Shown in pieces: positions 8,329-16,722 of a stretch of 64,000 bases of DNA (position 1 is its first letter; each line of letters opens with the position of its first letter). The notes beneath the pieces are model-generated. The model ran no database searches, was not told where the DNA came from, and saw only the letters and a list, made by a program, of their open reading frames with translations. A program made the position numbers and the translations under genes. The stretch is from Caballeronia cordobensis (GTDB lineage: Bacteria > Pseudomonadota > Gammaproteobacteria > Burkholderiales > Burkholderiaceae): the NCBI RefSeq assembly GCF_001544575.2, contig NZ_FCNY02000005.1, positions 62,001-126,000 of the forward strand. The letters run 5' to 3'.

Positions 8329-9519
8329 ATGTGCCAGTTACCGATGTCGCGCCGCGAGTGGCTCAAGCTCGCATCGCTTTTCAGCGTCGCGGGCGCGGCT
8401 CCGCTGCTCGGGGCGCTCCAGGCACGCGCCGCCAGCGAGCCCGACGCGCCCGTGCGCATCGGCTACCTGCCGATCACCGACGCAACACCACTGCTCGTCG
8501 CACACAACAACGGATACTTCGAGGCTGCGGGTGTCCGCGCCGAAAAGCCGACGCTTCTGCGCAGCTGGGCACAGCTCGTCGAAGCTTTCCTGTCCGGCCA
8601 GGTGAACGTGGTTCATCTGCTGTCCCCGATGACCGTCTGGGCGCGCTACGGCAGCAAGGCGCCCGCGAAGGTGGTCGCGTGGAATCACGTGAACGGCTCC
8701 GCGCTGACCGTTGCCCCGGACATCGGGTCGATCGGTGATCTTGCAGGCAAGACGGTTGCCGTGCCGTTCTGGTATTCGATCCACAACGTTGTCCTGCAGG
8801 ACATGCTGCGTGCACAGGGGCTGCGGCCCGTGCTCAAGAGTACGGCGCCGCCCGGTCCCAAAGAAGTCAACCTGATCGTGATGCCGCCGTCCGACATGCC
8901 GCCCGCGCTCGCCTCGAAACAGATCGCGGGCTACATTGTTGCCGAGCCCTTCAATGCCGCCGCGGAACAACTGAATGTCGGACGGGTGCTCCGCTTCACG
9001 GGCGATGTCTGGCGCAATCACGCGTGCTGCGTGATCTTCATGCACGAGCAGGACCTGACGCAGCGCCCCGACTGGTCGCAGAAAGTCGTCGACGCGATCG
9101 TCAAGGCGCAGTCATGGACCCGCACGCATCCGGAAGACGCGGCGAAGCTGCTCTCCAAGGAAGGCCCGAATCACTACACCCCGCATAACTCACAGTTGCT
9201 CGCCCGGGTACTCGCGCCCTCTGCCGCCGAACAGGGGCGCTACCTCGGCGACAAGGCGATTCAGCACGCGGACTGGCACTCGAAGCGCATCGATTTTCAG
9301 CCCTATCCGTATCCGAGCTATACCGAGGAACTCGTGCGCCGGCTCAAGACGACGCAGGTGGATGGCGCGAGCCAGTTCCTCGCTTCGCTCGAGCCGTCCC
9401 AGGTCGCGAAGGATCTGGTGGACGACCGCTTCGTGAAGAAGAGCATCGAGGCGGCAGGCGGGATGACGGCCTTTGGCCAGGGTGCGGGCTACGTGCGTCA
9501 GGAGACGATCCTTGTCTAG
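8329..9519 (+). CDS. ABC transporter substrate-binding protein, nitrate/sulfonate type, twin-arginine signal
   Basis: A 396-residue periplasmic binding protein. The N-terminus carries SRREWLKLAS followed by a hydrophobic stretch and an Ala-rich cleavage region near residues 30-34, which is a good twin-arginine (Tat) signal. Mature features include RIGYLPITDATPLLVAHNNGYF and later GKTVAVPFWYSIHN, typical of the SsuA/NrtA/ThiY superfamily. The start is the ATG at 8329; a second ATG at 8344 directly before the RR motif is equally possible. Tat export would suggest folding before export. The ligand is probably a sulfonate or related anion, inferred from context. Confidence 0.85.
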   Translation: MCQLPMSRREWLKLASLFSVAGAAPLLGALQARAASEPDAPVRIGYLPITDATPLLVAHNNGYFEAAGVRAEKPTLLRSWAQLVEAFLSGQVNVVHLLSPMTVWARYGSKAPAKVVAWNHVNGSALTVAPDIGSIGDLAGKTVAVPFWYSIHNVVLQDMLRAQGLRPVLKSTAPPGPKEVNLIVMPPSDMPPALASKQIAGYIVAEPFNAAAEQLNVGRVLRFTGDVWRNHACCVIFMHEQDLTQRPDWSQKVVDAIVKAQSWTRTHPEDAAKLLSKEGPNHYTPHNSQLLARVLAPSAAEQGRYLGDKAIQHADWHSKRIDFQPYPYPSYTEELVRRLKTTQVDGASQFLASLEPSQVAKDLVDDRFVKKSIEAAGGMTAFGQGAGYVRQETILV

Positions 9520-10339
9520 CGTGCTCGTACCGGAAGCGCCACTCGCGGCACAAGCGCAACGGCGCGTCTGGGCGCGCTGGCGCGGCGTGTTGCTCGGGAT
9601 CGCCGGGCTGACGGCGACGATCGCGCTCTGGTGGCTTGCCGTGACGCTGCTTGCCGGACACAACCCGATGGCCGCGCAGTTCGCACCGCAGCGCGCCCTG
9701 GAGGCCCTGCCCGCGCTCGCCTCGGAGGACCGGCTCTTCGAGCACATCGCAACGAGCCTCAAGCGCATCGCGGTTGGACTTGCCTGGGCACTGATCGTGG
9801 GCGTACCGGTGGGCTTCGCCCTCGGCCGTCTGCGCTGGCTCGAACAAGCGCTCTCACCGACGCTGCAGTTCATGCGCATGGTCTCGCCGCTGTCATGGAT
9901 GCCGGTTGCGGTGATGTCGCTCGGTGTCGGCGACCGCGCCGTGTACTTCCTGCTCGCCTTCGCCTCCGTCTGGCCGCTGGTTATGAGCACCGCGGCGGGC
10001 GTCGGCCATCTCGACCGGCGCTGGATCCGGCTCGGCGAGAGCCTCGCCGCCACGCGCACCGAAATGCTCTTGCACATCTACGTGCCCGGAATCGCCGCGC
10101 ACGTACTGACGGGCGTGCGGCTTGCCATCGGCATCCTGTGGATCGTGCTGGTGCCTGCCGAAATGCTCGGCGTGAGCGCCGGCCTCGGTTATCTGATCCT
10201 CGACACGCGTGACCGCCTCGCGTATTCCGAGCTGACCGCCGTGATTCTCGTGATCGGCGCGCTCGGCTTCCTGCTCGATCTCGCCGCGCGCGCTTTGGCG
10301 GCGCGCCTGCGCGGCGGTACGGCGGACGGAGAGCGCTGA
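9512..10339 (+). CDS. ABC transporter permease, nitrate/sulfonate/taurine type
   Basis: A 275-residue inner-membrane permease (BPD_transp_1 family). About six hydrophobic segments run from residue 25 to 262, and an EAA loop (LGESLAATRTEMLLHIYVPG) lies near 172-193. I start it at TTG 9512 because GGAG lies eight bases upstream and the start overlaps the binding-protein stop. GTG at 9521 is the alternative, and the ATG at 9473 would bury 39 bases in the previous gene without a binding site. It completes the five-gene operon 5890-10339 and ends one base before a convergent gene. Confidence 0.82.
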   Translation: MSSVLVPEAPLAAQAQRRVWARWRGVLLGIAGLTATIALWWLAVTLLAGHNPMAAQFAPQRALEALPALASEDRLFEHIATSLKRIAVGLAWALIVGVPVGFALGRLRWLEQALSPTLQFMRMVSPLSWMPVAVMSLGVGDRAVYFLLAFASVWPLVMSTAAGVGHLDRRWIRLGESLAATRTEMLLHIYVPGIAAHVLTGVRLAIGILWIVLVPAEMLGVSAGLGYLILDTRDRLAYSELTAVILVIGALGFLLDLAARALAARLRGGTADGER

Positions 10340-10340
10340 A

Positions 10341-11183
10341 TCAGAAGAACAACAGCGTTCGCAGTTCGATGCTGCGACGCGGCTTCGCATCGGGCGGCGC
10401 AGAGGAATCCTCGAATGCGGTGTGCGCGGTAAATCGCGCAATGCCGTCGCCCGCGGAATCGTAGATCTTGATGAGCAGCGCCTCGTCCGGCGTCATATCC
10501 GGGAAGTAATACCAGCGGTGCTGCAGGTTGTGCACGAACGCATAGGTTTCGCCGGTCATCGTCGGATAGACCAGGTCCTGCGCCACGGCATCTCGCAAAT
10601 CGATGCTGCGCGAGTCGCACAGCGCAAGCGGGGACGATTCCACCGGCTCGCCGACCGGGCGCCAGAGGTTGACGATCGCAAAACGCCCTCTCAGCAACCG
10701 ATCGGCCTCTTCAAGCGGAAGATGATCCCGGACCCGACGCGGCCCGGAGACGAACGTCTGATCGTTGTGGATGCGCAGTACCGGCTCCCTGACGCCCTGC
10801 GCCCGATCCGCATGGCCATCGCGCAGCGTGTGATCGAAGATGACGACGCGCTTCGCGCCGGTCCACGTCTTGAGCAGCCGCTCGGATTGCGCATAGTAGA
10901 CCGAGCGAATCGCGGCCTCGTCGGAGAAATCGGTTAGAGCCGGCGTTGAACGATGCAGTTCGAAGCCGTTCCGGTCAAGCGACAGTCCTCCGGGCGGCGG
11001 CCGTAGGCGCGCGTTCGAAATCCTGACCGCGTGCGCGCGATATTCACCCGTGCTGCGCGGTACGCCCGCAGGCGGCTCGTACGCATAGGAGACCGGCCGT
11101 ACGCCCGTCGGCACGAGGTAGTTCAGCTTGGCCTCGACCTCGGATTGCCGGGTAGCTTCTCTTTCGACGACAACATCGCTCAT
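10341..11183 (-). CDS. CmcJ/NvfI-family oxidoreductase
   Basis: A 280-residue protein with the CmcJ/NvfI/AsaB family signature. It has RIHNDQT (about residue 139), a long FAIVNLWRP segment followed by PLALCDSRSIDLRDAV, and a C-terminal block with HRWYYFPDMTPDEALLIKIYDS, ARFTAHTAF and RSIELRTLLFF. Relatives include the cephamycin 7-alpha-methoxylation partner CmcJ and fungal Fe(II)/2-oxoglutarate-type enzymes, so oxidation of a secondary metabolite or amino acid is plausible. The true substrate is unknown. It is convergent with the ABC operon, and preceded on its own strand by a 78-codon ORF 51 bp away. Confidence 0.82.
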   Translation of the reverse strand: MSDVVVEREATRQSEVEAKLNYLVPTGVRPVSYAYEPPAGVPRSTGEYRAHAVRISNARLRPPPGGLSLDRNGFELHRSTPALTDFSDEAAIRSVYYAQSERLLKTWTGAKRVVIFDHTLRDGHADRAQGVREPVLRIHNDQTFVSGPRRVRDHLPLEEADRLLRGRFAIVNLWRPVGEPVESSPLALCDSRSIDLRDAVAQDLVYPTMTGETYAFVHNLQHRWYYFPDMTPDEALLIKIYDSAGDGIARFTAHTAFEDSSAPPDAKPRRSIELRTLLFF

Positions 11184-11234
11184 GATGTGCTCCGCGATCG
11201 GTGATCCTGTCCGGGTAGTCCGGTTGCGACCGTC

Positions 11235-11471
11235 TCAGTGCAACGGCGCTTCGGTGTGCAACTGAAGCGCGTCGGCGGTGTGGCTCATGTCGAAGTAGCC
11301 GGCGCGCGCATAGAGCGCAATGCATTCGAGCCGATCCGCGCGCGTTGCCGCATCCACCACGGGGCGTTCGCCTGCCTCGTCCACGCCGGCGGAACGCGCG
11401 CGAAAGCGCCCCTGCAGCCGCATTGGCGAGCCCGTTAGAGCGTGCCAGTACAGCGCCAGGAAGTGCGACAT
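11235..11471 (-). CDS. Small hypothetical protein (78 residues)
   Basis: I do not recognise this protein. It begins MSHFLALYWHALTG and has a hydrophobic N-terminal 14 residues, then a charged middle with a possible short helix (ADRLECIALYARAGYFDM) and a soluble tail. GGATGTGAG lies just upstream of the ATG and could serve as ribosome binding site. It lies 51 bp upstream of the CmcJ-type gene on the same strand, so the two may be co-transcribed. It could be a partner protein, or a chance ORF in GC-rich DNA. Confidence 0.42.
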   Translation of the reverse strand: MSHFLALYWHALTGSPMRLQGRFRARSAGVDEAGERPVVDAATRADRLECIALYARAGYFDMSHTADALQLHTEAPLH

Positions 11472-11684
11472 GACTCACATCCAAAATAGCTCGGTGTCAC
11501 CAATCTAGGCCGATGAGAACGGTTCCACAAACAAGCTTTTCTGCAAAGCATTGCATTTCCAAACGCCTTCCGCGGCGTCGGAGACAGTGGCCTGTCCAAC
11601 GAAACCGTCACGAACTCGAAGTTATTGGTAGCTCTGCGCGGCGCAACAGGATCACGTCTTTTCGAACTGACACAGCCCTTATCG

Positions 11685-12059
11685 ATGAAGACCACCACGC
11701 CGTTGACGTCCGCACTGCTTTCCATTCTCCTTGCCTGGTGCGTGGCCTGTGTGCAGCCGGTTCAGGCAGCGGGCCAGACGGTTCGAGTCGGCATCATGTC
11801 GGGCGAGGACGAGGACGTCTGGCACACGGTGGCGGCCAATGCAGCGAACCAAGGCATCACGGTGAATATCACAACTTTCGCCGACTACACGCAGCCCAAC
11901 GAGGCGCTCGCCCAACACGACCTCGACGCTAATTCGTCCCAGCACAAGCTGTTGCGGGCGTCGCAGCACGCGCATGCCTTCTTGCACCTCGGCAGCCCGC
12001 TCGGGCGCATCACCTTCGCAGGTGATGCACTCGTCGTCCACACACCGAAGGGGCGTTAA
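11685..12059 (+). pseudogene. Truncated metQ-like lipoprotein gene
   Basis: The first 85 codons are a good NlpA/MetQ N-terminus: a signal peptide with a hydrophobic core and cysteines near residues 18-21, then VRVGIMSGEDEDVW, a DYTQPNEAL motif and a DANSSQHK motif. After that the reading loses all family resemblance and ends after 40 unrelated residues at 12059. The family is normally about 260 residues, so two thirds is missing. The remnant is distinct from the metQ end at the window start. A functional binding protein is not possible from this piece. Confidence 0.75.
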
Positions 12060-12074
12060 CCAGTCGATTTTCCT

Positions 12075-12456
12075 GATCTTCGCGACAGGCTTTCATTCGA
12101 ATATCGACGCGCGCGCGGCATCGCTGCCATGCCGTTCGCGGCGGATCGCGAGCATCATTTCGCGGCCCTGCAGGCACGCGCAGCGGTTTGCGCAACTCGC
12201 AAAACACGACGATGTCATCCAGCAGATATTCGCCGATCCACACACGGCCGGCACGACCGAGCGCGAGCGCGCCATCGTCCGCTACGCGATCGATATCACA
12301 CTGGCGCCCGAATCGATCGATGCGAACGCGCTGGCGCCGCTGATTGCAGCGGGCCTGTCGAAAGGCGAAATCCTCGACTTGTCCTAGGCGGTAGCGATGT
12401 TCGCTTGGGCCAACCTGCTCAAGCTCATGCTCGGCGAGCCGTCGTTTCCGTCATAG
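12075..12456 (+). pseudogene. Peroxidase-related (CMD/AhpD superfamily) gene remnant with in-frame stop
   Basis: From about 12160 the frame reads RFAQLAKHDDVIQQIFADPH, then ERAIVRYAIDITLAPESIDA and a GLSKGEILDLS helix, the C-terminal half of peroxidase-related CMD proteins. A TAG at 12385-12387 interrupts it, and the same frame then continues as AVAMFAWANLLKLMLGEP to a second TAG at 12454-12456, the expected family ending. A CAG-to-TAG change would explain the stop. The N-terminal half, including the CxxC region, is not recognisable in any frame. It abuts the metQ fragment, so both were probably lost together. Confidence 0.65.
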
Positions 12457-12470
12457 TTCACGGCGAAGCC

Positions 12471-12495
12471 TGACGCGAGCGCTCCGCTCGCGTCA
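12471..12495. terminator. Hairpin at the end of the encapsulin operon
   Basis: A perfect 11-bp stem (TGACGCGAGCG with CGCTCGCGTCA) closes a 3-base loop, 8 bp beyond the stop codon of the minus-strand cysteine desulfurase. No T-run follows on either strand, so it may act as an mRNA 3-prime end stabiliser or a weak terminator. Confidence 0.5.
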
Positions 12496-12503
12496 TGCCG
12501 TGC

Positions 12504-14486
12504 TTAGCGGCGCCCCGCCAGACGACGCACGACCGAGATGAAGCGATCCACCTCGTCGCACGTGTTGTAGAACGCGAGCGATGGCCGCACCGTCGCTTCG
12601 ACGCCGAAACGACGCAGGATCGGCTGTGCGCAGTGATGCCCCGAACGCACCGCAATACCTTCCTCGTTCAGCGCGCGGCCGACCTCTTCCGGCTGATAGC
12701 CCTTCAGCACGAACGACAGCACACTTGCCTTGTCGTCCGCCGTGCCGATGAGCCGCACGCCCGGGACCGGACGCAGAAGATGCGTCGCATAGGCCAGCAG
12801 ATCATGCTCGTAGCGCCCGATGTTCTCGATGCCGATGCGCATCACATAATCGAGCGCCGCGCCGAGACCCACCGCATCCGCGATATTGCCGGTGCCCGCC
12901 TCGAAACGGCTCGGCGGACCCTGAAATACCGTGCGCTCGAAGGTAACGTCCTGGATCATGTTGCCGCCCCCTTCCCACGGCGGCATGTCCTCTAGCACTT
13001 CCCGCTTGCCGTATACGGCGCCGATGCCGGTCGGCCCGAAGATCTTGTGTCCGGAGAACACGAAGAAGTCCGCATCGACGCTCTGCACGTCCACGCGCAT
13101 GTGCGACACCGACTGCGCACCATCGACGAGCGCTCGCGCGCCCGCACGATGCGCCATCGCGACAATCTCCTGCACCGGCACGACGGTGCCCAGCGCGTTC
13201 GACACCTGGGTCACTGAAACGATCTTCGTGCGTCCGTTGAGCATGCGCTGATATTCGTCGAGCTTCACCTGCCCTGAATCGTCGACGGGAATCACGCGCA
13301 GTGTCGCGCCCTTCTCCGCGACAAGCTGTTGCCACGGCACGATGTTCGCATGGTGCTCCAGATGCGACACGATGATCTCGTCGCCCTCGCCGACGTTTTT
13401 TGCACCCCACGACTTCGCGACCAGATTGATGCCTTCGGTCGTGCCGCGCACGAAGATGATCTCTTCCGTCGACGATGCATTGAGGAAGCGTCGCACCGTC
13501 TCGCGCGCCCCTTCGTAGGCATCGGTCGCGCGGCCCGCGATGGCATGCGCGGCGCGATGGATGTTCGAGTTCTCGTGCGCGTAGAAATACGCGAGCCGGT
13601 CGATGACCGCTTGCGGCTTCTGGGTCGTTGCCGCGTTGTCGAACCAGACGAGCTGTCTGCCGTTGACGCGCTCCTGAAGGATCGGGAAGTCGCGTCGGAT
13701 CGCGTTGATGTCGAACGGCGGATGGGCGGACCTGGCGTAGGACGCATGGTTGCGTTCGTCCTCCGCGAAGTAATAGGCACCGGTTCGATCGGATCCGCCC
13801 TGCGCCGCAGTGCCGCGCCTTTCTTCCGACAGCGAACGCAGAAAGTCATCGCCGGGCAAGCCGAACGATTCGGGGGAGACGCCTTGTCCGGGACTAAGTG
13901 TCTCGCGATGCACATGCGCGGGCTGACTGCCCTCGTTCAGAAAGTAATAACCGGACGTGAACGCGCCGGGTGCCGATGGACGCTCGACCTGCACCGGCTC
14001 GGTTCCCAGCGCCGCACTGCCGAAGCGTGGCTCCAGCGCGGGCAACACAGCTTGCGCGGAATCCGGCACGGTGTCGTGAGCGATCGCATGCGGGGCAAGC
14101 GCAGGCACGCGATTGCCGAGCGAAAGTACATGGAGCGGCGAGGACGGCACGAGATTCGCTCCGGGAACGTGCCCTTGCGGAAGGGTCGCGCCCGGCACGC
14201 CGGTGCCTGTTCCGCCTGGGCCTGCGAGCGGCGAACCAGGCGGCGCGGGATTGCTAGCCACGCTCGTAACCGGCGCCGTGAAGGGCAATGCCGCCGAGAC
14301 CGACTGCCCTGCGCCGCTGCCGACGCTAGCCGCTGCCGGCGTGGCGCTGCCCGGAATGCTCGAGAAAAATTCATTCGCGAGACGCGCGAGCGTCGCGACA
14401 TCAGGCAATCCTGCCGGAGCCTCCGATTGCGGCGCCGACGGCACGCGATCGCTCAGCGGGTTATCGATAGGTGTCGGGATACTCAT
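12504..14486 (-). CDS. Cysteine desulfurase with long disordered N-terminal domain (family 2A encapsulin cargo)
   Basis: A 660-residue protein. Residues 258-660 are a SufS-type, class V PLP cysteine desulfurase: PLP lysine K481 in SGHK, and catalytic Cys619 in the RSGHHC loop. It should release cysteine sulfur as persulfide or sulfane sulfur, giving alanine. Residues 1-255 are Pro/Gly/Ala-rich and low in complexity, matching the disordered cargo-loading domain known for desulfurases packaged in family 2A encapsulins. The start at 14486 overlaps the encapsulin gene by 26 bp; an ATG at 14528 would overlap more and adds unrelated residues. Last gene of a five-gene operon. Packaging is inferred from family and operon. 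Confidence 0.93.
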   Translation of the reverse strand: MSIPTPIDNPLSDRVPSAPQSEAPAGLPDVATLARLANEFFSSIPGSATPAAASVGSGAGQSVSAALPFTAPVTSVASNPAPPGSPLAGPGGTGTGVPGATLPQGHVPGANLVPSSPLHVLSLGNRVPALAPHAIAHDTVPDSAQAVLPALEPRFGSAALGTEPVQVERPSAPGAFTSGYYFLNEGSQPAHVHRETLSPGQGVSPESFGLPGDDFLRSLSEERRGTAAQGGSDRTGAYYFAEDERNHASYARSAHPPFDINAIRRDFPILQERVNGRQLVWFDNAATTQKPQAVIDRLAYFYAHENSNIHRAAHAIAGRATDAYEGARETVRRFLNASSTEEIIFVRGTTEGINLVAKSWGAKNVGEGDEIIVSHLEHHANIVPWQQLVAEKGATLRVIPVDDSGQVKLDEYQRMLNGRTKIVSVTQVSNALGTVVPVQEIVAMAHRAGARALVDGAQSVSHMRVDVQSVDADFFVFSGHKIFGPTGIGAVYGKREVLEDMPPWEGGGNMIQDVTFERTVFQGPPSRFEAGTGNIADAVGLGAALDYVMRIGIENIGRYEHDLLAYATHLLRPVPGVRLIGTADDKASVLSFVLKGYQPEEVGRALNEEGIAVRSGHHCAQPILRRFGVEATVRPSLAFYNTCDEVDRFISVVRRLAGRR

Positions 14487-15393
14487 GGTACTTGGCGATC
14501 TCCACGTCGTCGAGGACTGCCAGTGCATCCGGAGAATGCACGGCGAGCGAGCAATACAGCGAGATCAGATACGACGCGATCGCGTGATTGTTGATGCCCA
14601 TGAAACGCACGGACAACCCCGGACCCTGCTCGCCTGCCACGCCCGGCTGATACAGCCCGACCACGCCCTGGCGTTTCTCGCCCACGCGCAGCAGCAGGAT
14701 CTTGGTCTTGCCGTCCGCCACCGGCACCTTGTCGGACGGAATCAACGGAATACCGCGCCACGTGAGAAATTGCGAGCCGAACAGGCTCACTGTCGGCGGC
14801 GGCACGCCCCGACGCGTGCATTCACGGCCGAATGCCGCGATCGCCAGCGGATGAGTCAGGAAGAACGCGGGTTCCTTCCAAACCTTCGTGAGGAGTTCAT
14901 CGAGGTCGTCGGGTGTCGGCGCGCCCATCAGCGGGAAGACGCGCTGGTCCTCCGCGACGTTGGCCAGCAGTCCGTAGTCAGGGTTGTTGATGAGCTGGCT
15001 CTCCTGCACCTCCTTGATCGTCTCGATCGTCAGGCGCAATTGCTCTTTCGTCTGATCGTGCGGGCTGCTATAGAGATCGGCGACTCGGGTCTGCACGTCG
15101 AGCACGGTGCTCACCGCGTTCAGGAAGTACTCGCGAGGATGCTCTTCGTACGGGACGAAGGTGCGCGGCAGCATGCTCTCGTCTTCGCGCTGCGTGCACA
15201 GCGCGCGCACTGCCTCGGGGTTCTTGACTTGGTTCAGACGATAGATGCCGGCCTCGACCGGTACCCACTGCAACACATGCGTGAGCCAGCGAGGCGTGAT
15301 GGTGGAGAGTTGCGGGACGGTCTTGGTGGCATTGGCTAGTTGCCGTGCTGCATTATCGCCGAGCGCGGTCGCGCCGCCGACTGTCGCGGTCAT
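14461..15393 (-). CDS. Family 2A encapsulin shell protein (SrpI-like)
   Basis: A 310-residue HK97-fold shell protein of the SrpI/family 2A type, the usual length, without the cyclic-nucleotide domain that marks family 2B. Recognisable blocks are WVPVEAGIYRLNQVK, EHPREYFLNAVSTVLDVQTRVADLYS, VQESQLINNPDYGLL and a C-terminal VRFMGINNHAIASYLISLYCSLAVHSPDALAVLDDVEI stretch. Known relatives assemble 24-nm shells around a cysteine desulfurase and accumulate crystalline elemental sulfur. The ATG is preceded by GGAG six bases away. Its stop lies within the desulfurase gene (26-bp overlap). The -35/-10 pair at 15447-15475 may drive this gene and the desulfurase separately. Confidence 0.95.
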   Translation of the reverse strand: MTATVGGATALGDNAARQLANATKTVPQLSTITPRWLTHVLQWVPVEAGIYRLNQVKNPEAVRALCTQREDESMLPRTFVPYEEHPREYFLNAVSTVLDVQTRVADLYSSPHDQTKEQLRLTIETIKEVQESQLINNPDYGLLANVAEDQRVFPLMGAPTPDDLDELLTKVWKEPAFFLTHPLAIAAFGRECTRRGVPPPTVSLFGSQFLTWRGIPLIPSDKVPVADGKTKILLLRVGEKRQGVVGLYQPGVAGEQGPGLSVRFMGINNHAIASYLISLYCSLAVHSPDALAVLDDVEIAKYHEYPDTYR

Positions 15394-15446
15394 GAGAAGC
15401 TCCGGGGTCTATATGATCTGAACGGGAATACTTATGAACGAGCGTC

Positions 15447-15475
15447 ATTATCAGAAGCCGCAAATTCCCGATCAA
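15447..15475 (-). promoter_or_regulatory. Candidate sigma-70 promoter for encapsulin and desulfurase
   Basis: On the minus strand, TTGATC (15475-15470) and GATAAT (15452-15447) are separated by exactly 17 bp, 54 bp upstream of the encapsulin ATG and downstream of the XRE stop. Five of six -10 bases and four of six -35 bases match consensus. It would uncouple shell and cargo expression from the upstream three genes. Confidence 0.5.
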
Positions 15476-15488
15476 CCTGCTATAGACG

Positions 15489-15755
15489 TCATTTCTCCAC
15501 GTTTTCCGCATCGCCGTCGGTCAGCGATGCCGATCTCTGCTCCAACTGAGTCGTCAGTAACCGCGCGATCGGCACTTCCAGAGCCTGCGCGAGCTTCTCT
15601 ACCGTCACGATCGATGCAATGCAGGACCCGCGTTCGATTTCCCCGACATAAGTTCGATTGAGACCCGCGTGCGCCGCGAGCTGCTCCTGCGTCCAGCCAC
15701 GAGACTCGCGCCATTGCCGCACGGCGAAGCCGAGATGTTGCACGAGCCCGCTCAT
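15489..15755 (-). CDS. XRE-family helix-turn-helix regulator
   Basis: An 88-residue protein consisting mostly of one Cro/C1-type HTH: a WTQEQLAAHAGLNRTYVGEIERG segment covers helices 2-3 at roughly residues 18-42, followed by VEKLAQALEVPIARLL. The start at 15755 overlaps the stop of the serine acetyltransferase (TCATGA), so it is the third gene of the operon and is translationally coupled. Single-domain XRE proteins usually repress their own operon; a plausible operator is the palindrome at 17319. Whether it senses cysteine, sulfur or stress cannot be seen. Confidence 0.88.
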   Translation of the reverse strand: MSGLVQHLGFAVRQWRESRGWTQEQLAAHAGLNRTYVGEIERGSCIASIVTVEKLAQALEVPIARLLTTQLEQRSASLTDGDAENVEK

Positions 15756-16687
15756 GATTGTTGCTGCCGCACTTGCGCGTTCGCTGCAGCTTCTGCACTT
15801 TGTGTCAGCGCCTGCGTAATGGAAGCGCCTGGGGCAACATCGTGCGTGAGCCACACGTTGCCACCGATCACCGCGCCGCGCCCGAGCGTCACCCGGCCGA
15901 GGATCGTCGCGCCGGCGTATATGACGACGTCGTCCTCCACGATGGGATGACGTGCCAGCCCCTTCTCGAGATGTCCGTCCGCGTCGCGCGGAAAACGCTT
16001 GGCGCCGAGCGTCACCGCCTGATAGATGCGCACGTGATTGCCGATGATGGTGGTCTCGCCGATCACCACACCGGTGCCATGATCGATGAAGAAGCCCGAG
16101 CCGATACGCGCACCCGGGTGAATGTCGATGCCGGTTTCCCCGTGCGCGAGCTCGGCGATGATGCGCGCGAGCAGCGGCAGCTTGAGCCGGTAGAGTTCGT
16201 GCGCGATGCGGTGATGAATCATCACCAGAATGCCCGGATAGCACAGCAGCACTTCGTCGACGCTGCCTGCTGCCGGGTCGCCCTGATACGCCGCGAGGAT
16301 GTCGCTGTCGAGCAAGGCACGAATGCGCGGCAGTGCGCCGGCGAACGCGCGGACCGTTTCGCTCGCGCGCGTGTCGATTGCTTGATCGTCGCGCGGCAGA
16401 TGACGGGCCTTGTACTGCAGTTCGAGCTTCGCCTGCGCGAGCAGACCCTGCAGCGCAAAATCCAGCGCGTGACCAATGTAGAAGTTCTCACTCTCCTGAC
16501 GCAGGTCACGCGGACCGAGGCGCATCGGGAAGAGCACCCCTTTCAGCGCTCCGACGATGTCCGCAAGCGCCTCGCGCGCGGGCAACTCGCGCCCGCCCGG
16601 TTCGAGCGAGCGCTTCTGCACTTCCCGCCACTGCTGGCGGACCGTCTGCAGCGATTGAACAATGTCGGCAATATCGAATGCGGCCAC
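15752..16687 (-). CDS. epsC: Serine O-acetyltransferase, EpsC type
   Basis: A 311-residue enzyme making O-acetylserine from serine and acetyl-CoA, the first step of cysteine synthesis. The C-terminal third is a left-handed beta helix with hexapeptide repeats (GETGIDIHPGARIG, HGTGVVIGETTIIG, AVIGGNVWLTHDVAPG) including the catalytic His in IDHGTG. The long N-terminal region is typical of EpsC-type rather than CysE-type enzymes. I start it at GTG 16687 because AAAGGA lies seven bases upstream; the open frame runs further to 17080 but that part overlaps the rhodanese gene in nonsense sequence. Serine acetyltransferases are regular neighbours of family 2A encapsulins. Confidence 0.92.
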   Translation of the reverse strand: MAAFDIADIVQSLQTVRQQWREVQKRSLEPGGRELPAREALADIVGALKGVLFPMRLGPRDLRQESENFYIGHALDFALQGLLAQAKLELQYKARHLPRDDQAIDTRASETVRAFAGALPRIRALLDSDILAAYQGDPAAGSVDEVLLCYPGILVMIHHRIAHELYRLKLPLLARIIAELAHGETGIDIHPGARIGSGFFIDHGTGVVIGETTIIGNHVRIYQAVTLGAKRFPRDADGHLEKGLARHPIVEDDVVIYAGATILGRVTLGRGAVIGGNVWLTHDVAPGASITQALTQSAEAAANAQVRQQQS

Positions 16688-16722
16688 AGTACAGTCCTTT
16701 CGATGATATTTTCGGCGAACTT

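Noticed and set aside
14461..15393. Prophage capsid gene
   Set aside because: The HK97-type fold fits, but no portal, terminase or tail genes are near, and the cargo and sulfur genes identify a family 2A encapsulin.
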